Shown here: piece by piece, positions 26,222 through 37,371 of the stretch
How positions within the stretch are numbered: position 1 is the first letter of the stretch
How the letters are laid out: each line of letters starts with the position of its first letter
From: Myxococcota bacterium
Lineage (GTDB): Bacteria > Myxococcota_A > Polyangia > Polyangiales > Houyiibacteriaceae
Length of the DNA stretch: 64,000 nucleotides
Reading direction: 5' to 3'
NCBI GenBank assembly: GCA_020629955.1
Contig: JAHDCI010000003.1
Location: 1-64,000, forward strand
The notes under the pieces: model-generated
Databases searched by the model: none
What the model saw: only the letters and a program-made list of their open reading frames with translations
Told to the model about the DNA's origin: nothing
Position numbers and translations under genes: made by a program

Positions 26222-28576
26222 ATGGGAACGCTGCGGCAGCCTTGTAGAGAGTTATGCCTTCGCGGGCTGCGCGTTTCACTCGCTGCCCATTTTGCGCTTT
26301 TCGTCTCTTTCGCTGCTTCCGCGTGTGACGGTGAGCCCGAGGTTGCGCCGTCCGTAGAAGAAGAACGTTCGCCGGCTCCAGCCTCGTTCGAGCGTTCTGC
26401 GCCCACAGAGGTCTCCTCCGCGGAGCCCGCAACGGTCCCTTGCACGGGGCCGACGCCAATTCGGATCTCGGTGGAAGACGAACAAGCGCTCGACGAAATC
26501 ATCGATGCGGAGCTTTTGAGGGGGAGAATACCTGGCGCCGTCGTCGTGCTGGGAGATGCGGACGGGGTCGCGTTTCGGCGTGCCTATGGGGACGCAGCGA
26601 GAGTCCCAGTGACAAGACCGATGCGAGAGGACGCCATTTTTGACCTCGCCTCAGTCACCAAGCTCGTGGTGGCGATCGCTGCGCTTCGCTGGATGGAGGA
26701 GAACGAGACTGGCAGCGAACAGGCGTTGGTCGATTCGGTCCTTCCGGAGCTCGCTGGCCGCGGAATTCGGCTCGCCGACTTACTTGGGCATACGGCTGGG
26801 TTTGCGCCCGCAAATCCGCTTTCAGAATATGGTGAAGATCGCGAAGACTCGATCGCAACACTTCTTCAGCACGCAGGGGGACGAGGCGGTTCGGAGCGAC
26901 GCTATTCGGACGTCGGCTATATCGCGCTCGGTGCGTACCTCGAACGAGCGACGCACCAGTCCCTTCAAGAGTTCCTAGAGGAGTATCTTATTTCCCCGGC
27001 CGGCCTTCATGAGATGGGGTATCGAAGCGTCCGCTTTGGAGCCGGAGCGCTGGCGGAGCGTCTGGTTCCCACCGAGTTCGCGGCGCGCAGGGGGGCTCCG
27101 CCCCCGATGATTCACGGGATTGTCAACGATCCGCGCTCGTTTCGACTTGAGGGAATGGCAGGAAATGCTGGGCTTTTTTCAACAGCAGACGATCTCGCTG
27201 CTCTTGCAAGGAAACTCCTCGAACGCGGCTTCTTGACCGAGCGTTCGCGACGTCTCCTCAGCCAATGGACGACCGCCGAGACGGGCAAGATCTCGCAAAG
27301 TGGCTACACAGGAACTTGGATTGGAATCGACCTCGAATCGGCTCGCTTCGCGATCGTGCTGACCAACCGAGTTCACCCAAACGGGGAAGGGAGAGCCCAG
27401 CGTCTCCGTGCTCGTATTCGGCGAGCCTGGGCGGGAATGCGCCTTCGGCCGGGAAACTCCTCGCGTTCGGTTTATACCGGTGTCGACGTGCTTCGATGTG
27501 AGGGTTTTCTCTCACTTCAGGGGCATCGCTTAGCAATTTTGACCAACGGAGCCGCGCGCGCGCGTGACGGAATGCCAACATGGAGACTGCTCGATCGTGA
27601 AACGCAGCTTGTGCGAATTTTCACACCGGAGCACGGCCTTAGCGCTGGATCCGAAGGGGAAATTCCGAGCGAGGGACGCGTCATTAGCCTTTTTGGTCAG
27701 CGCCGAGCGCCGCGTGCCGAGGACTTTGAAGGGGTCGATCGGCTTCTAATTGACCTTCCGGACGTGGGCGTCCGTTTCTTTACGTACGCATCCACAGCCC
27801 TCGCGACGCTGCGAGTCGCTGCCGAACACAATGTTCCCGTGACCGTCCTTGATCGCCCCAATCCACTTGGAGGGCAGGTGCGTGGACCGATGCTTGACCC
27901 GGCGATGTCGTCTTTCGTGAATTATCATCCGCTTCCGATTCTTCACGGATTTACCCTCGGGGAGCTTCTCCATTTTCTCGCGGATGCGAACGACTTGCCC
28001 CGTCCCGAAATCGTGCAGGTACGGGGTTGGCACCGGGCATTTCGTTTCTCCGAAACCGGCCTACGGTGGGTGCCTCCATCGCCCAATCTCGGTACGTTCG
28101 GACAGGTCAGGCTCTATCCGGGAATCGCGCTTCTGGAGGCCAGCAATCTCAGCGTGGGGCGCGGCACCGACGACGCATTTCGGGTCGTTGGCGCGCCGGG
28201 CGTTGACTCGGAAGCGTTACTCACAGAGCTCGCCTTTCCCGGCGTTCGCTTCGCTCGCGCGCGATTTCGACCTCGATCCGGCCCCTATCGCGGTCAACGA
28301 TGTCAGGGGGTGCGGATGACGCTCTTGTCCGATGACGTGGATGTTGTTGGCCTCGGGTTGCATCTTTTTGCGGTGTTTTCGCAAACGCAGGCGATGTTTG
28401 AGCCCCGTCGAAGCGACCGGATGCTTGGGCGAGTCGGAGCTGCCGAGGCCCTGCATAACGGAGAACCCGTCGAAATCGCAGCTCAGCGGGAGGCTCTAGA
28501 GGAGTTCACTCGGATTCGTCAGTCTGTGCTGTTTCCGGAGTACGCTGAAGGTTCTGCGGCAGCCGGCGCGCGATAG
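26222..28576 (+). CDS. serine hydrolase (beta-lactamase/PBP fold) fused to a NamZ-like (DUF1343) domain, lipoprotein
   Basis: The 784-aa protein has a lipoprotein-like signal (FAASAC, Cys about residue 35). Residues about 75-385 form a class C beta-lactamase/PBP-type serine hydrolase with 'LASVTKL' (SxxK nucleophile), 'YSDVGY' (YxN position replaced by Ser-Asp) and '[23 protein letters not shown]'. Residues about 415-780 match DUF1343/NamZ exo-beta-N-acetylmuramidase ('[29 protein letters not shown]', 'TPEHGLSAG', '[17 protein letters not shown]', 'DRPNPLGG', '[16 protein letters not shown]', '[13 protein letters not shown]'). I infer peptidoglycan fragment degradation or recycling in the periplasm. 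Its 3' end overlaps the convergent HTTM gene by 71 bp. Confidence 0.88.
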   Translation: MGTLRQPCRELCLRGLRVSLAAHFALFVSFAASACDGEPEVAPSVEEERSPAPASFERSAPTEVSSAEPATVPCTGPTPIRISVEDEQALDEIIDAELLRGRIPGAVVVLGDADGVAFRRAYGDAARVPVTRPMREDAIFDLASVTKLVVAIAALRWMEENETGSEQALVDSVLPELAGRGIRLADLLGHTAGFAPANPLSEYGEDREDSIATLLQHAGGRGGSERRYSDVGYIALGAYLERATHQSLQEFLEEYLISPAGLHEMGYRSVRFGAGALAERLVPTEFAARRGAPPPMIHGIVNDPRSFRLEGMAGNAGLFSTADDLAALARKLLERGFLTERSRRLLSQWTTAETGKISQSGYTGTWIGIDLESARFAIVLTNRVHPNGEGRAQRLRARIRRAWAGMRLRPGNSSRSVYTGVDVLRCEGFLSLQGHRLAILTNGAARARDGMPTWRLLDRETQLVRIFTPEHGLSAGSEGEIPSEGRVISLFGQRRAPRAEDFEGVDRLLIDLPDVGVRFFTYASTALATLRVAAEHNVPVTVLDRPNPLGGQVRGPMLDPAMSSFVNYHPLPILHGFTLGELLHFLADANDLPRPEIVQVRGWHRAFRFSETGLRWVPPSPNLGTFGQVRLYPGIALLEASNLSVGRGTDDAFRVVGAPGVDSEALLTELAFPGVRFARARFRPRSGPYRGQRCQGVRMTLLSDDVDVVGLGLHLFAVFSQTQAMFEPRRSDRMLGRVGAAEALHNGEPVEIAAQREALEEFTRIRQSVLFPEYAEGSAAAGAR

Positions 28577-29438
28577 GTCCCCAATCGAGCAGCTTTTCGA
28601 CGTGAAAGAACGGGGCAAAGGCCACCATTGTGAGCTGGTAGACAAAGCCGATCGCCATCAGCAGCAACACCCCGAAGTGAAAGCCCCACACGCTCCACGA
28701 CCACCACTTGCCGAGTCGGTGCGAAAGGACTGCAGCGGGCGCTCCGAGTTCCAAGACCAGCGAAAACCAGCCAAGTCCCTGGAAGAGACTTGGGAAAGCC
28801 AGTAGCGCGACACCGATGGGTGAGTGTGCACTGCCCAGTTCAATCTTTCGCACGTTCACGAAGGCGATGTAGTTTCGGAGGGTCTCTCCTTCGGCAAGGG
28901 CGAAGCCGCTGTTGCGGATTTTGGCAATACCGGCCAGCAGATAGACGAGGGCACACACGGCGGCCATCAGCTTGATAGGCCAGCCGTAGTGCGAGGGGAG
29001 ATCTCGCTTCGCTCTTGCTTGCTGAGCATCAAAGCTGAGGACGTCAGCACTTCTCGTGAGCGCTAAAATTCCCACATGCAACACCAAGAGGTTGTCCGTG
29101 TGGAGAATTTTTCCCCAAGAATTTGTGTAGGTTAGCACCCATAGGAGCATCCCAGCATAGACAGGCGCGAGAAACCGATGCCGGTAGCCGAGCAGGAACG
29201 CACCCGCCAAGATGAGGGTGATGACAACGAGAACACGGTACACCCAAGGGAGGGTCGGTGTTTCGGCCAACGTCACAATGCCCACAGGCTGAAATCGCGG
29301 GATTTCGTCGAGCGCGTAACTGAGCAAGTGGGGAGTTCGGATCAACAGGTAGATGAGTCCATAAAGTCCAACAATGATTCGAAGAACTGCCAGGCGCTCG
29401 GCTGGCGCGCCCCTTAGCCACCACCGATGAGGCATCAT
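28506..29438 (-). CDS. HTTM-domain membrane protein
   Basis: The 310-aa protein has about six transmembrane segments. The start 'RLAVLRIIVGLYGLIYLLIRTPHLL' and later 'NSWGKILHTDNLLVLHVGILALT' and 'YLLAGIAKIRNSG' match the HTTM (vitamin K-dependent carboxylase-like) domain common in bacterial membranes. The enzymatic role in bacteria is not established. It overlaps the preceding 159-aa partner gene by 4 bp, and its 3' end overlaps the NamZ-fusion gene on the other strand. Confidence 0.85.
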   Translation of the reverse strand: MMPHRWWLRGAPAERLAVLRIIVGLYGLIYLLIRTPHLLSYALDEIPRFQPVGIVTLAETPTLPWVYRVLVVITLILAGAFLLGYRHRFLAPVYAGMLLWVLTYTNSWGKILHTDNLLVLHVGILALTRSADVLSFDAQQARAKRDLPSHYGWPIKLMAAVCALVYLLAGIAKIRNSGFALAEGETLRNYIAFVNVRKIELGSAHSPIGVALLAFPSLFQGLGWFSLVLELGAPAAVLSHRLGKWWSWSVWGFHFGVLLLMAIGFVYQLTMVAFAPFFHVEKLLDWGPIARRLPQNLQRTPETAQTDESE

Positions 29439-29914
29439 CGGCGCACCTCACAGCTCACGCGGATGTCCCTTTCGGTCGCGGCTTCGGCGTCTTCGAAGTA
29501 CGCAACAGCATCGAAGGTCGACATCGAGAGTTCGACTTGCTCAACGTCCCGAAGGTCCTCTTCTCCAGCCACGCGCTCCGCAATTTCCGCACAAAAGGCG
29601 CTCGCCCGCGGGGAGTGGAGCTCCCGGTGAATCGTCATCATCGACTGCAGAACCTCGCGATTTCCCGAAGAGATCATCGGCGCGAGAGGAACTTTTTCTC
29701 CATTCGATCGCACGCCGAGCGCCTGAGCGAGCACCATGCCGGGATCCGGGCGCCCATGGCTGAACATCGGAAAATCACTTAAGGGGAAACTATCTTGAGG
29801 CGGCGTCCGAAATGCTGGGAAAAGTACAGCACCCATGAAAAACAGGCTCAGGGCAGCGCACCACACAGCTCCCTTTAATGGTGGGATCGGTTCTTTCAAC
29901 GGGTCAGAGCTCAC
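29435..29914 (-). CDS. small membrane-anchored partner of the HTTM protein
   Basis: The 159-aa protein has one N-terminal helix ('GAVWCAALSLFFMGAVLFPAF') followed by 'DSFPLSDFPMFSHGRPDPGM', a pattern seen in proteins encoded directly before HTTM genes. The remainder is soluble and presumably periplasmic. The ATGA overlap with the HTTM gene indicates coupled translation. Function unknown. Confidence 0.7.
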   Translation of the reverse strand: MSSDPLKEPIPPLKGAVWCAALSLFFMGAVLFPAFRTPPQDSFPLSDFPMFSHGRPDPGMVLAQALGVRSNGEKVPLAPMISSGNREVLQSMMTIHRELHSPRASAFCAEIAERVAGEEDLRDVEQVELSMSTFDAVAYFEDAEAATERDIRVSCEVRR

Positions 29915-30001
29915 AGGTTTGCAATGACTTGATTTGCTCAGATGGCAAATTTTGATGTTTACTTGTTGACCTTTCCTGTCGCTTGGGGTCCACTAGCCAG
30001 C

Positions 30002-31921
30002 GTGACAGCTTCTACTCACCATCTTCGCGTCGCTTTAGCTGCCTTAATCGCGCTCAGCGGCTCCACAGTTTTTGCTCAAGATTCAGCAACGCTGAACGTA
30101 TTTAGCCCTGGTGAAACACCAGAGGATGACTTCCATATCAGTCGTCCTAACGACTTTGGGCACGTACGTTTTGGCGCTCAGTTGCATTTTGATTACGCCA
30201 ACGACCCGCTCGTGTATGAGAACATGCATGGTGATGCCGATACCGAGGCGCACCGCATTGTTGGTCATCAGTTGACCGGGACGCTTGGACTTAACCTTGG
30301 TTTGGCAGACCGTTTGGTCATCTACGCCGGACTTCCCCTCGTGCTCGTCCAAAACGGCGACGATGCAGACGCCACCGGCGCTCCAGCGGGGGTTGCGTCC
30401 GCGGACGGCTTCGGACTTGGCGACGCCTACCTCGGCGCACGTCTTCGCATCTTCGGTGATGCGGACGACACCGTTGCCCTCGGCCTGCAGGCCACGGTGA
30501 CGTTCCCCACCGCGGGCGAGCAGCTCTTCCGCGGCGACAGCTTCCTCTCGGTTCATCCCGAGTTGCTCTTCGAGATCCGTCCCGGTTCCGCACGCATCAA
30601 CGTGAACGTTGGTGGTCGCGTTCGCGAGAACGTAATCGCGGGCAACACGGACGATAACGCGGAGGTCGAGCCCGGAAACGGTGCCCTTACATTCCTCGAC
30701 GCCTTGACCTTCGGTCTTGGTTTCGCGGTTCCGATTTACACGGGCGATGACCCCCGTACGCACCTCGACCTTCATGCTCAGATCTACGGTTCGACCGCGT
30801 TCGCTGATTTCTTCAGCCGCGACAGCACCCCGCTTGAAGCGATCGGTGGTCTTAAGTTCTTCCACTCCAGCGGCCTCGTGATTGGTGCAGCTGGTGGCCC
30901 GGGCATCGTCCGCGGTTTCGGTTCTCCCGACTTCCGCGTCATTGGAATGCTCTCTTACATGCAGCCGCCCGAGCTTGAGGGCGAGCCGGAGCCCGTCGCG
31001 GGTGACCGCGATGGTGACGGAATCAGCGACGAGGACGACCAGTGCCCCGACGATCCCGAAGACGTCGACACCTTCGAGGACGAAGACGGTTGCCCCGACC
31101 CCGACAACGATCAGGATGGCATCCTGGACGCCAGCGACGAATGTCCGCTCCAGCCGGAGACGGTCAACGATATCGACGACGAAGACGGCTGCCCCGATGA
31201 AATGGGCGACCGTGACGGCGACGGCCTCCTCGACAACGTTGACCAGTGCCCGGACCAGCCGGAAGACATGGACAGCTTCGAAGATGAGAACGGCTGCCCC
31301 GATCCCGACAATGACAACGACGGCATCCTTGACGGTCCCGACCAGTGCCCGATGGAGCCCGAAGACCGCGACGGTTTCGAAGACGAGAACGGTTGCCCCG
31401 ATCCCGACAACGATGGTGACGGCGTGCTCGACAATGTCGACAACTGCCCGATGGAGCCTGGACCAGAGCGTAACCAGGGTTGCCGCGAGCGGCAGCGCGT
31501 TCGCATCACCGGCGAGACGATCGAGATCCTCGACAAGGTCTACTTCCGCACGAATAGCGACGTCATTCAGCCGCGCTCGTTCCGACTTCTTCAGAACGTC
31601 GCGACCGTCCTCAACAACCACCCGGAGATTCGTCGGGTGCGCGTCGAGGGACACACCGATGCCCGTGGTTCCCGTGACCACAACATGGACCTCTCCCAGC
31701 GTCGTGCGCAGTCTGTCGTGAACTGGCTCAGCGGCGAAGGAAGCGTCGACGGCAGCCGCCTTGTCGCGCGTGGATTCGGCCCGGATCGCCCGGTCGTTGA
31801 GAACGCCCGCAACCGTCGCGAGCATGCTCAAAACCGACGCGTTGAGTTCCACATCGAAGGTGCCGAAGGCAATATCCAGAACGGTAGCTCTGGCGCCGCA
31901 GCGCAGGGAACGATCGACTAA
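30002..31921 (+). CDS. OmpA-family outer-membrane protein with thrombospondin type 3 repeats
   Basis: A protein of about 639 aa starting at GTG 30002, giving a signal peptide 'HHLRVALAALIALSGSTVFAQ'; an in-frame ATG at 29942 would add 20 atypical residues. Residues about 25-330 are a beta-barrel-like domain. Residues about 335-500 contain five Ca-binding thrombospondin type 3 repeats ('DGDGISDEDDQCP', 'DGCPDPDNDQDGILD'). Residues about 505-610 are an OmpA C-terminal domain with 'DKVYFRTNSDVIQP' and 'VEGHTDARGSRDHNMDLSQRRAQSV', which binds peptidoglycan. It is a porin or structural tether across the periplasm, a typical abundant Myxococcota protein. Confidence 0.93.
   Translation: MTASTHHLRVALAALIALSGSTVFAQDSATLNVFSPGETPEDDFHISRPNDFGHVRFGAQLHFDYANDPLVYENMHGDADTEAHRIVGHQLTGTLGLNLGLADRLVIYAGLPLVLVQNGDDADATGAPAGVASADGFGLGDAYLGARLRIFGDADDTVALGLQATVTFPTAGEQLFRGDSFLSVHPELLFEIRPGSARINVNVGGRVRENVIAGNTDDNAEVEPGNGALTFLDALTFGLGFAVPIYTGDDPRTHLDLHAQIYGSTAFADFFSRDSTPLEAIGGLKFFHSSGLVIGAAGGPGIVRGFGSPDFRVIGMLSYMQPPELEGEPEPVAGDRDGDGISDEDDQCPDDPEDVDTFEDEDGCPDPDNDQDGILDASDECPLQPETVNDIDDEDGCPDEMGDRDGDGLLDNVDQCPDQPEDMDSFEDENGCPDPDNDNDGILDGPDQCPMEPEDRDGFEDENGCPDPDNDGDGVLDNVDNCPMEPGPERNQGCRERQRVRITGETIEILDKVYFRTNSDVIQPRSFRLLQNVATVLNNHPEIRRVRVEGHTDARGSRDHNMDLSQRRAQSVVNWLSGEGSVDGSRLVARGFGPDRPVVENARNRREHAQNRRVEFHIEGAEGNIQNGSSGAAAQGTID
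31010..31460 (+). repeat. coding tandem repeats (thrombospondin type 3)
   Basis: About five imperfect repeats of roughly 100 bp lie inside the OmpA gene, each encoding an Asp-rich calcium-binding segment ending in 'GCPDPDND' or 'CPDEMGD'. Confidence 0.75.
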
Positions 31922-31944
31922 ATCGTCCCCCATCAGGAACGAAG

Positions 31945-31968
31945 AGGCGGCCTCCGGGTCGCCTTTTT
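31945..31968 (+). terminator. Rho-independent terminator of the OmpA/TSP3 gene
   Basis: The 8-bp stem AGGCGGCC/GGTCGCCT (31945-31952 and 31957-31964, one G-U pair) has a TCCG tetraloop and is followed by five T residues and a further T-rich stretch. It lies 24 bp after the stop codon. Confidence 0.9.
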
Positions 31969-32139
31969 GTTTTCCGTCGGGTCCCAACAGATGAGCTGTC
32001 GAGCTTCGAATCGTGGTGACCGATCTCCAGTGAGGATTGAATCGGTCGGATAGAAGCGACGTCTTGGTTTGAAAGGGAGAAGCGAAGCCCTCGATGCGAG
32101 GCCGTTGCTTCCTTCACGAGGAAGCGATAAGGAGTTTTC

Positions 32140-33144
32140 ATGAAGTTCTACGGCGTTCTCACCCTCGCTCTCCTCGTCGCATGCGGAGGCGCGCCCGTCT
32201 CCGAGGACACCACACCCGTTCGCGAAGCCGTTCAGGCTGCGGCGCCGGTGCGGTCGGTCTATGCGCCCCATGATTCGGTCACGCTCGTGCGTTTTGATCT
32301 CGCCGGTGCCCGCGCAACAAACGCGGGTCAGCGCGTGATGAACTTCGCGCTCGCCGCCCTGCGTGAGGACGAGCCCGATGCGGCCGCCTTCCTCGGAAGG
32401 ATCGGTGCCGATGCGGATCGGATCGAGGTTGGACTTCCTGCAGATCTTGAAGCCCAATACATCCACATCTCCGGCAACTTGGACCTGGACGGGATTGCGG
32501 CAGATGTCGCCCAGGTTGACTCCTCGCAGAACTACACGGTGCGGGACGTTCAAGGGCATCGCACGCTGAGCGCCGGCCCGACGGAGCCGGTGCAAGCGGC
32601 GCAACTCGGAACCGTCATCCTCCTTGAGGCGAGCGCGGGACACTTCTTGTTCGGACCGCACGAAAACGTCACCGCGGCGCTCGCGGATGTTCGTGAGCCT
32701 GCCCTACTCTCTGACCCTGCGTTTGCAGCCGCGCGGGAGTTCGTCTCCGGTACCCACACGTTGACCGTGATTTCCGCGGGTGCCCCCCTCGCCGAGAAAA
32801 TTTCGGACGGTCCGATTTCTCTCGATGGCGCGGAGACTGTTGCGGCGTTCGCCGACCTCTCCGATTCATTGAGCGTCTCGGCGCAGCTTGAGTATCCAAC
32901 CCAGGATGCGGCCAGTGCTAGCGCGACGCAGTTCAGCGCGCTTCGGGACCAGCTTGCCGGAAACCCGATGATGGCCGTGTTTTCGCTCGCGCCCATTCTC
33001 AATGGGATTCAGATCAGCGCCGAGGGCGAGTTCACTCGGGCCAATGCGAACGTAAGCGCAGAAGATCTGAACCGCCTGCTCGATATTCTCGAGAACCTTG
33101 GTGTTGAGGGAGCGGGGCAGCTCTCAAACGCCCAGGCGCAGTAG
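32140..33144 (+). CDS. lipoprotein of unknown function upstream of aroA
   Basis: The 334-aa protein has the lipobox LVACGG (Cys about residue 15) and a GGAG-type ribosome site (AAGGAG) before ATG 32140. The mature protein is a repeated alpha/beta pattern with 'SVTLVRFDLAGARA', 'GNLDLDGIAADVAQ' and 'TVILLEASAGHFLFGPHENVTAAL'. It resembles myxobacterial lipoproteins of unknown function. Its stop (TAG) overlaps the GTG of aroA (TAGTG), so the two are translated from one message. Confidence 0.7.
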   Translation: MKFYGVLTLALLVACGGAPVSEDTTPVREAVQAAAPVRSVYAPHDSVTLVRFDLAGARATNAGQRVMNFALAALREDEPDAAAFLGRIGADADRIEVGLPADLEAQYIHISGNLDLDGIAADVAQVDSSQNYTVRDVQGHRTLSAGPTEPVQAAQLGTVILLEASAGHFLFGPHENVTAALADVREPALLSDPAFAAAREFVSGTHTLTVISAGAPLAEKISDGPISLDGAETVAAFADLSDSLSVSAQLEYPTQDAASASATQFSALRDQLAGNPMMAVFSLAPILNGIQISAEGEFTRANANVSAEDLNRLLDILENLGVEGAGQLSNAQAQ

Positions 33145-34496
33145 TGAGCGATATGAAGGTGTGGCGCGTTCGGGGAGGGAAGCCGCTCCGCGGCCGCGCC
33201 GCCGTTCCTGGCGATAAGTCGATCGGGCACCGGGCTCTGCTCTTTGCAGGACTCGCTCGCACGCCCTCGATTTTGCACGGGGTCTCCCGAGGCGAGGATA
33301 ACGAATCCACTGCCCAGGCGCTCCGTGAGATGGGCGTTCGAATTGAGCGTGATGGCGATACGACGCGCGTGGAAGGGCTTGGTCTCCGTGGGCTTCGAAT
33401 GCCGAAGGGGGTGCTGAACTGCGGCAACTCCGGGACGACGATGCGCTTGGTTGCGGGTCTGCTCTCCGCCCAACGTTTTGGTACGCGCCTCGTTGGAGAT
33501 GCGTCTCTAAGCCAGCGGCCAATGAACCGTATCCTCGGGCCTCTACAAGCCCGAGGTGCTTACATCGAAGGAACTCGGGACCAGACGCGAGACGAGGACG
33601 AGCGCTACGCGCCTCTCTCCGTGGCGCCGCTGCTCGAAGGCGAAACGCTCCTCGGTATTCAGTACGAGATGCCGGTCGCCAGCGCGCAGGTGAAGAGCTG
33701 TCTATTGATCAGTGGACTTTATGCGAATGGACCGACCCTCCTTCGAGAGCCGTTCATTTCTCGGGACCATACCGAGCGAATGCTCGCGAGTCTGGGGGTT
33801 CCACTTCAGACCATGGGAACCGAAGTCGCCCTGGATCCCCGGGAATGGGAAGGCGGCTGGGACGGGTTCGAGTGGACCGTTCCAGGAGATTTTTCGAGCG
33901 CAGCGTTCCTACTCGGAGCCGCCTTGGCGGTGCCGGGTAGCCGGGTTGTGGTCGAAGGGGTCGGCGTCAATCCCACCCGCACGGGTTTCCTCGATGCGCT
34001 TCGCATGATGGGGGTGGCCGTCCAACACTCACCCCGCGGCGAGTGCGGCGGGGCGGAACCCTGGGCCGATTTGGAACTCGAAGGCCGCGGCCTCCGGGCT
34101 TCGGTCGCCGCGGATGAGATGGTCGTTCGAATGATCGACGAGGTTCCGATTTGGTGCGTCATCGCCGCAGTCGCGCGCGGGAAAAGCGAGCTCCTTGACG
34201 CGAAGGAGCTCCGGGTGAAGGAGAGCGACCGCATCGCCGCGATGTCGCGGGTGCTCAACGCGTTTGGCGTGCCCGTGGAAGAACGTGAAGATGGTCTGCT
34301 GATTGAGGGAGGCGGTCCGCGTCGCGCGGCGCACGTGAAATCGGAAGGCGATCATCGGATTGCGATGTCCGCCGCGATTCTTGCGCTAGCCACCGAAGGA
34401 GAGTCGACCATCGAAGATGTCGATTGCGTCGAAACGAGTTTCCCAGGATTTGTCGCTTGCCTGAAGGCGCTCGGCGCTGATATCGAGATCGCGTGA
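33144..34496 (+). CDS. aroA: 3-phosphoshikimate 1-carboxyvinyltransferase
   Basis: The 450-aa EPSP synthase carries out the sixth step of the shikimate pathway (shikimate-3-phosphate plus PEP). Motifs: 'AVPGDKSIGHRALLFAGLA' (PGDKS), 'GNSGTTMRLVAGLLS' (LxxGNSGT), 'PMNRILGPL' and the C-terminal 'RVKESDRIAAMSRVLNAFG' and 'GDHRIAMSAAILALA'. Start GTG 33144 overlaps the upstream stop; ATG 33153 is an alternative. It overlaps cmk by 4 bp, forming the common aroA-cmk-rpsA order. Confidence 0.97.
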   Translation: MSDMKVWRVRGGKPLRGRAAVPGDKSIGHRALLFAGLARTPSILHGVSRGEDNESTAQALREMGVRIERDGDTTRVEGLGLRGLRMPKGVLNCGNSGTTMRLVAGLLSAQRFGTRLVGDASLSQRPMNRILGPLQARGAYIEGTRDQTRDEDERYAPLSVAPLLEGETLLGIQYEMPVASAQVKSCLLISGLYANGPTLLREPFISRDHTERMLASLGVPLQTMGTEVALDPREWEGGWDGFEWTVPGDFSSAAFLLGAALAVPGSRVVVEGVGVNPTRTGFLDALRMMGVAVQHSPRGECGGAEPWADLELEGRGLRASVAADEMVVRMIDEVPIWCVIAAVARGKSELLDAKELRVKESDRIAAMSRVLNAFGVPVEEREDGLLIEGGGPRRAAHVKSEGDHRIAMSAAILALATEGESTIEDVDCVETSFPGFVACLKALGADIEIA

Positions 34497-35167
34497 CCGA
34501 GTCGACGAAGAGGCGCCCAGTTGTGGCAATCGACGGACCCGCCGGAGCGGGAAAGAGCTCCGTATCCAAGGCGGTCGCGAGCGCGCTTGGGTTTGTACTG
34601 GTGGATACCGGAGCGATCTATCGTGCGCTCGGCTTGGTCGCGTCCGAACGCGGGCTCGATTTACACGAAGAGGAAGCGCTCTGCGGTCTGCTTGAGCAGA
34701 TGGCCATCGATTTCGTCATGGTCGAGGGGAAGCCTCATATTCGCGTCAATGGTGTTGACCGCGCCGGAGAGATACGAACTCCTGCCGTTTCGGAAGCCGC
34801 AAGTCATGTGAGCGCTCATCCGCGCGTACGTGAGGCCCTCCTCGGCTTGCAGCGTGCGCTGGCGAGTGAGGGTGGAGTCGTCATGGAAGGCCGAGATATC
34901 GGCACCGTCGTCTGCCCCGGAGCGGAGGTGAAGGTATTCCTCACGGCGTCTGCCGAAGAGCGAACCCGCCGTCGCGCCGCTGAGCTGCAGGCCCGCGGGG
35001 AAGAAGTGGACGAAGCCGCGCTCTTCGAACAGATCGTCGCCCGCGATCGACGGGATGAGGAGCGTGCAACCGCGCCTCTCAAGCCAGCGGACGATGCGAC
35101 GATTCTCGACTCTACCTCGCTGAGTTTGGCAGAGGTCGTAGAGCGAATCGTTCAGCTCGCCTCTTAA
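34493..35167 (+). CDS. cmk: cytidylate kinase
   Basis: The 224-aa enzyme phosphorylates CMP/dCMP. The P-loop 'AIDGPAGAGKSSVSKAVA' is at residues 12-29, 'DTGAIYRALGLVA' is the CMP-binding segment and 'VVMEGRDIGTVVCPGAEVKVFLTASAEERTRRR' holds the conserved RDIGTVV/lid. Start GTG 34493 overlaps the aroA stop (GTGA). rpsA follows after a 311-bp leader. Confidence 0.97.
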   Translation: MTESTKRRPVVAIDGPAGAGKSSVSKAVASALGFVLVDTGAIYRALGLVASERGLDLHEEEALCGLLEQMAIDFVMVEGKPHIRVNGVDRAGEIRTPAVSEAASHVSAHPRVREALLGLQRALASEGGVVMEGRDIGTVVCPGAEVKVFLTASAEERTRRRAAELQARGEEVDEAALFEQIVARDRRDEERATAPLKPADDATILDSTSLSLAEVVERIVQLAS

Positions 35168-35478
35168 TCATCGCTTCCTTTAAGACGACCAAGCTCCTCT
35201 CGCGCCCGCCTTTCTCGTTCGCCTTTCTCGGCAGATCCATTGAGGAAAACTCGATGGATCCGTCCAGTGCCAACAGATCGGTCCAACAAGGGTTCGCGGT
35301 GAGCACCGGAGCGATCTGTTTGTTTCGAAAATACCGAGGTAAACGCGTTGACATCCCACATGTAGGCTGCTACCTGACGCCTCCCTTCGAGGGCTGCGCT
35401 TACGCAACGGTGCGAGCGCGCAGAACTTCCTACTCCAGCCGGACAGTGCTGTTTTTTCGGCTCGGTTCGCACACATTT
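35168..35478 (+). promoter_or_regulatory. rpsA promoter and long leader
   Basis: This 311-bp gene-free stretch carries a consensus -35 TTGACA at 35348-35353, a 17-bp spacer and TACCTG at 35371-35376 as -10. Predicted transcripts start near 35383, leaving a leader of about 96 nt before ATG 35479. No Shine-Dalgarno sequence precedes that ATG, as in rpsA of many bacteria, where S1 itself and AU-rich elements control translation. I infer autoregulation. Confidence 0.65.
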
Positions 35479-37236
<1,758 letters not shown>

Positions 37237-37260
37237 AGCTTTCCACTCGCAAGAGAGAGA

Positions 37261-37291
37261 GGGTCGAACTTCGGTTCGGCCCTTTCTTTTT
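37261..37291 (+). terminator. Rho-independent terminator of rpsA
   Basis: The 9-bp stem GGGTCGAAC/GTTCGGCCC (one G-U pair) has a TTCG tetraloop and is followed by TTTCTTTTT. It begins 25 bp after the rpsA stop. Confidence 0.92.
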
Positions 37292-37371
37292 GTCCGTCAC
37301 GCGCGTTCGAATGCTTGGTTGCTTTCGTGACCTTTTGACCGAGGCGCGGTACACCAGGCCCGAGGGAATCC

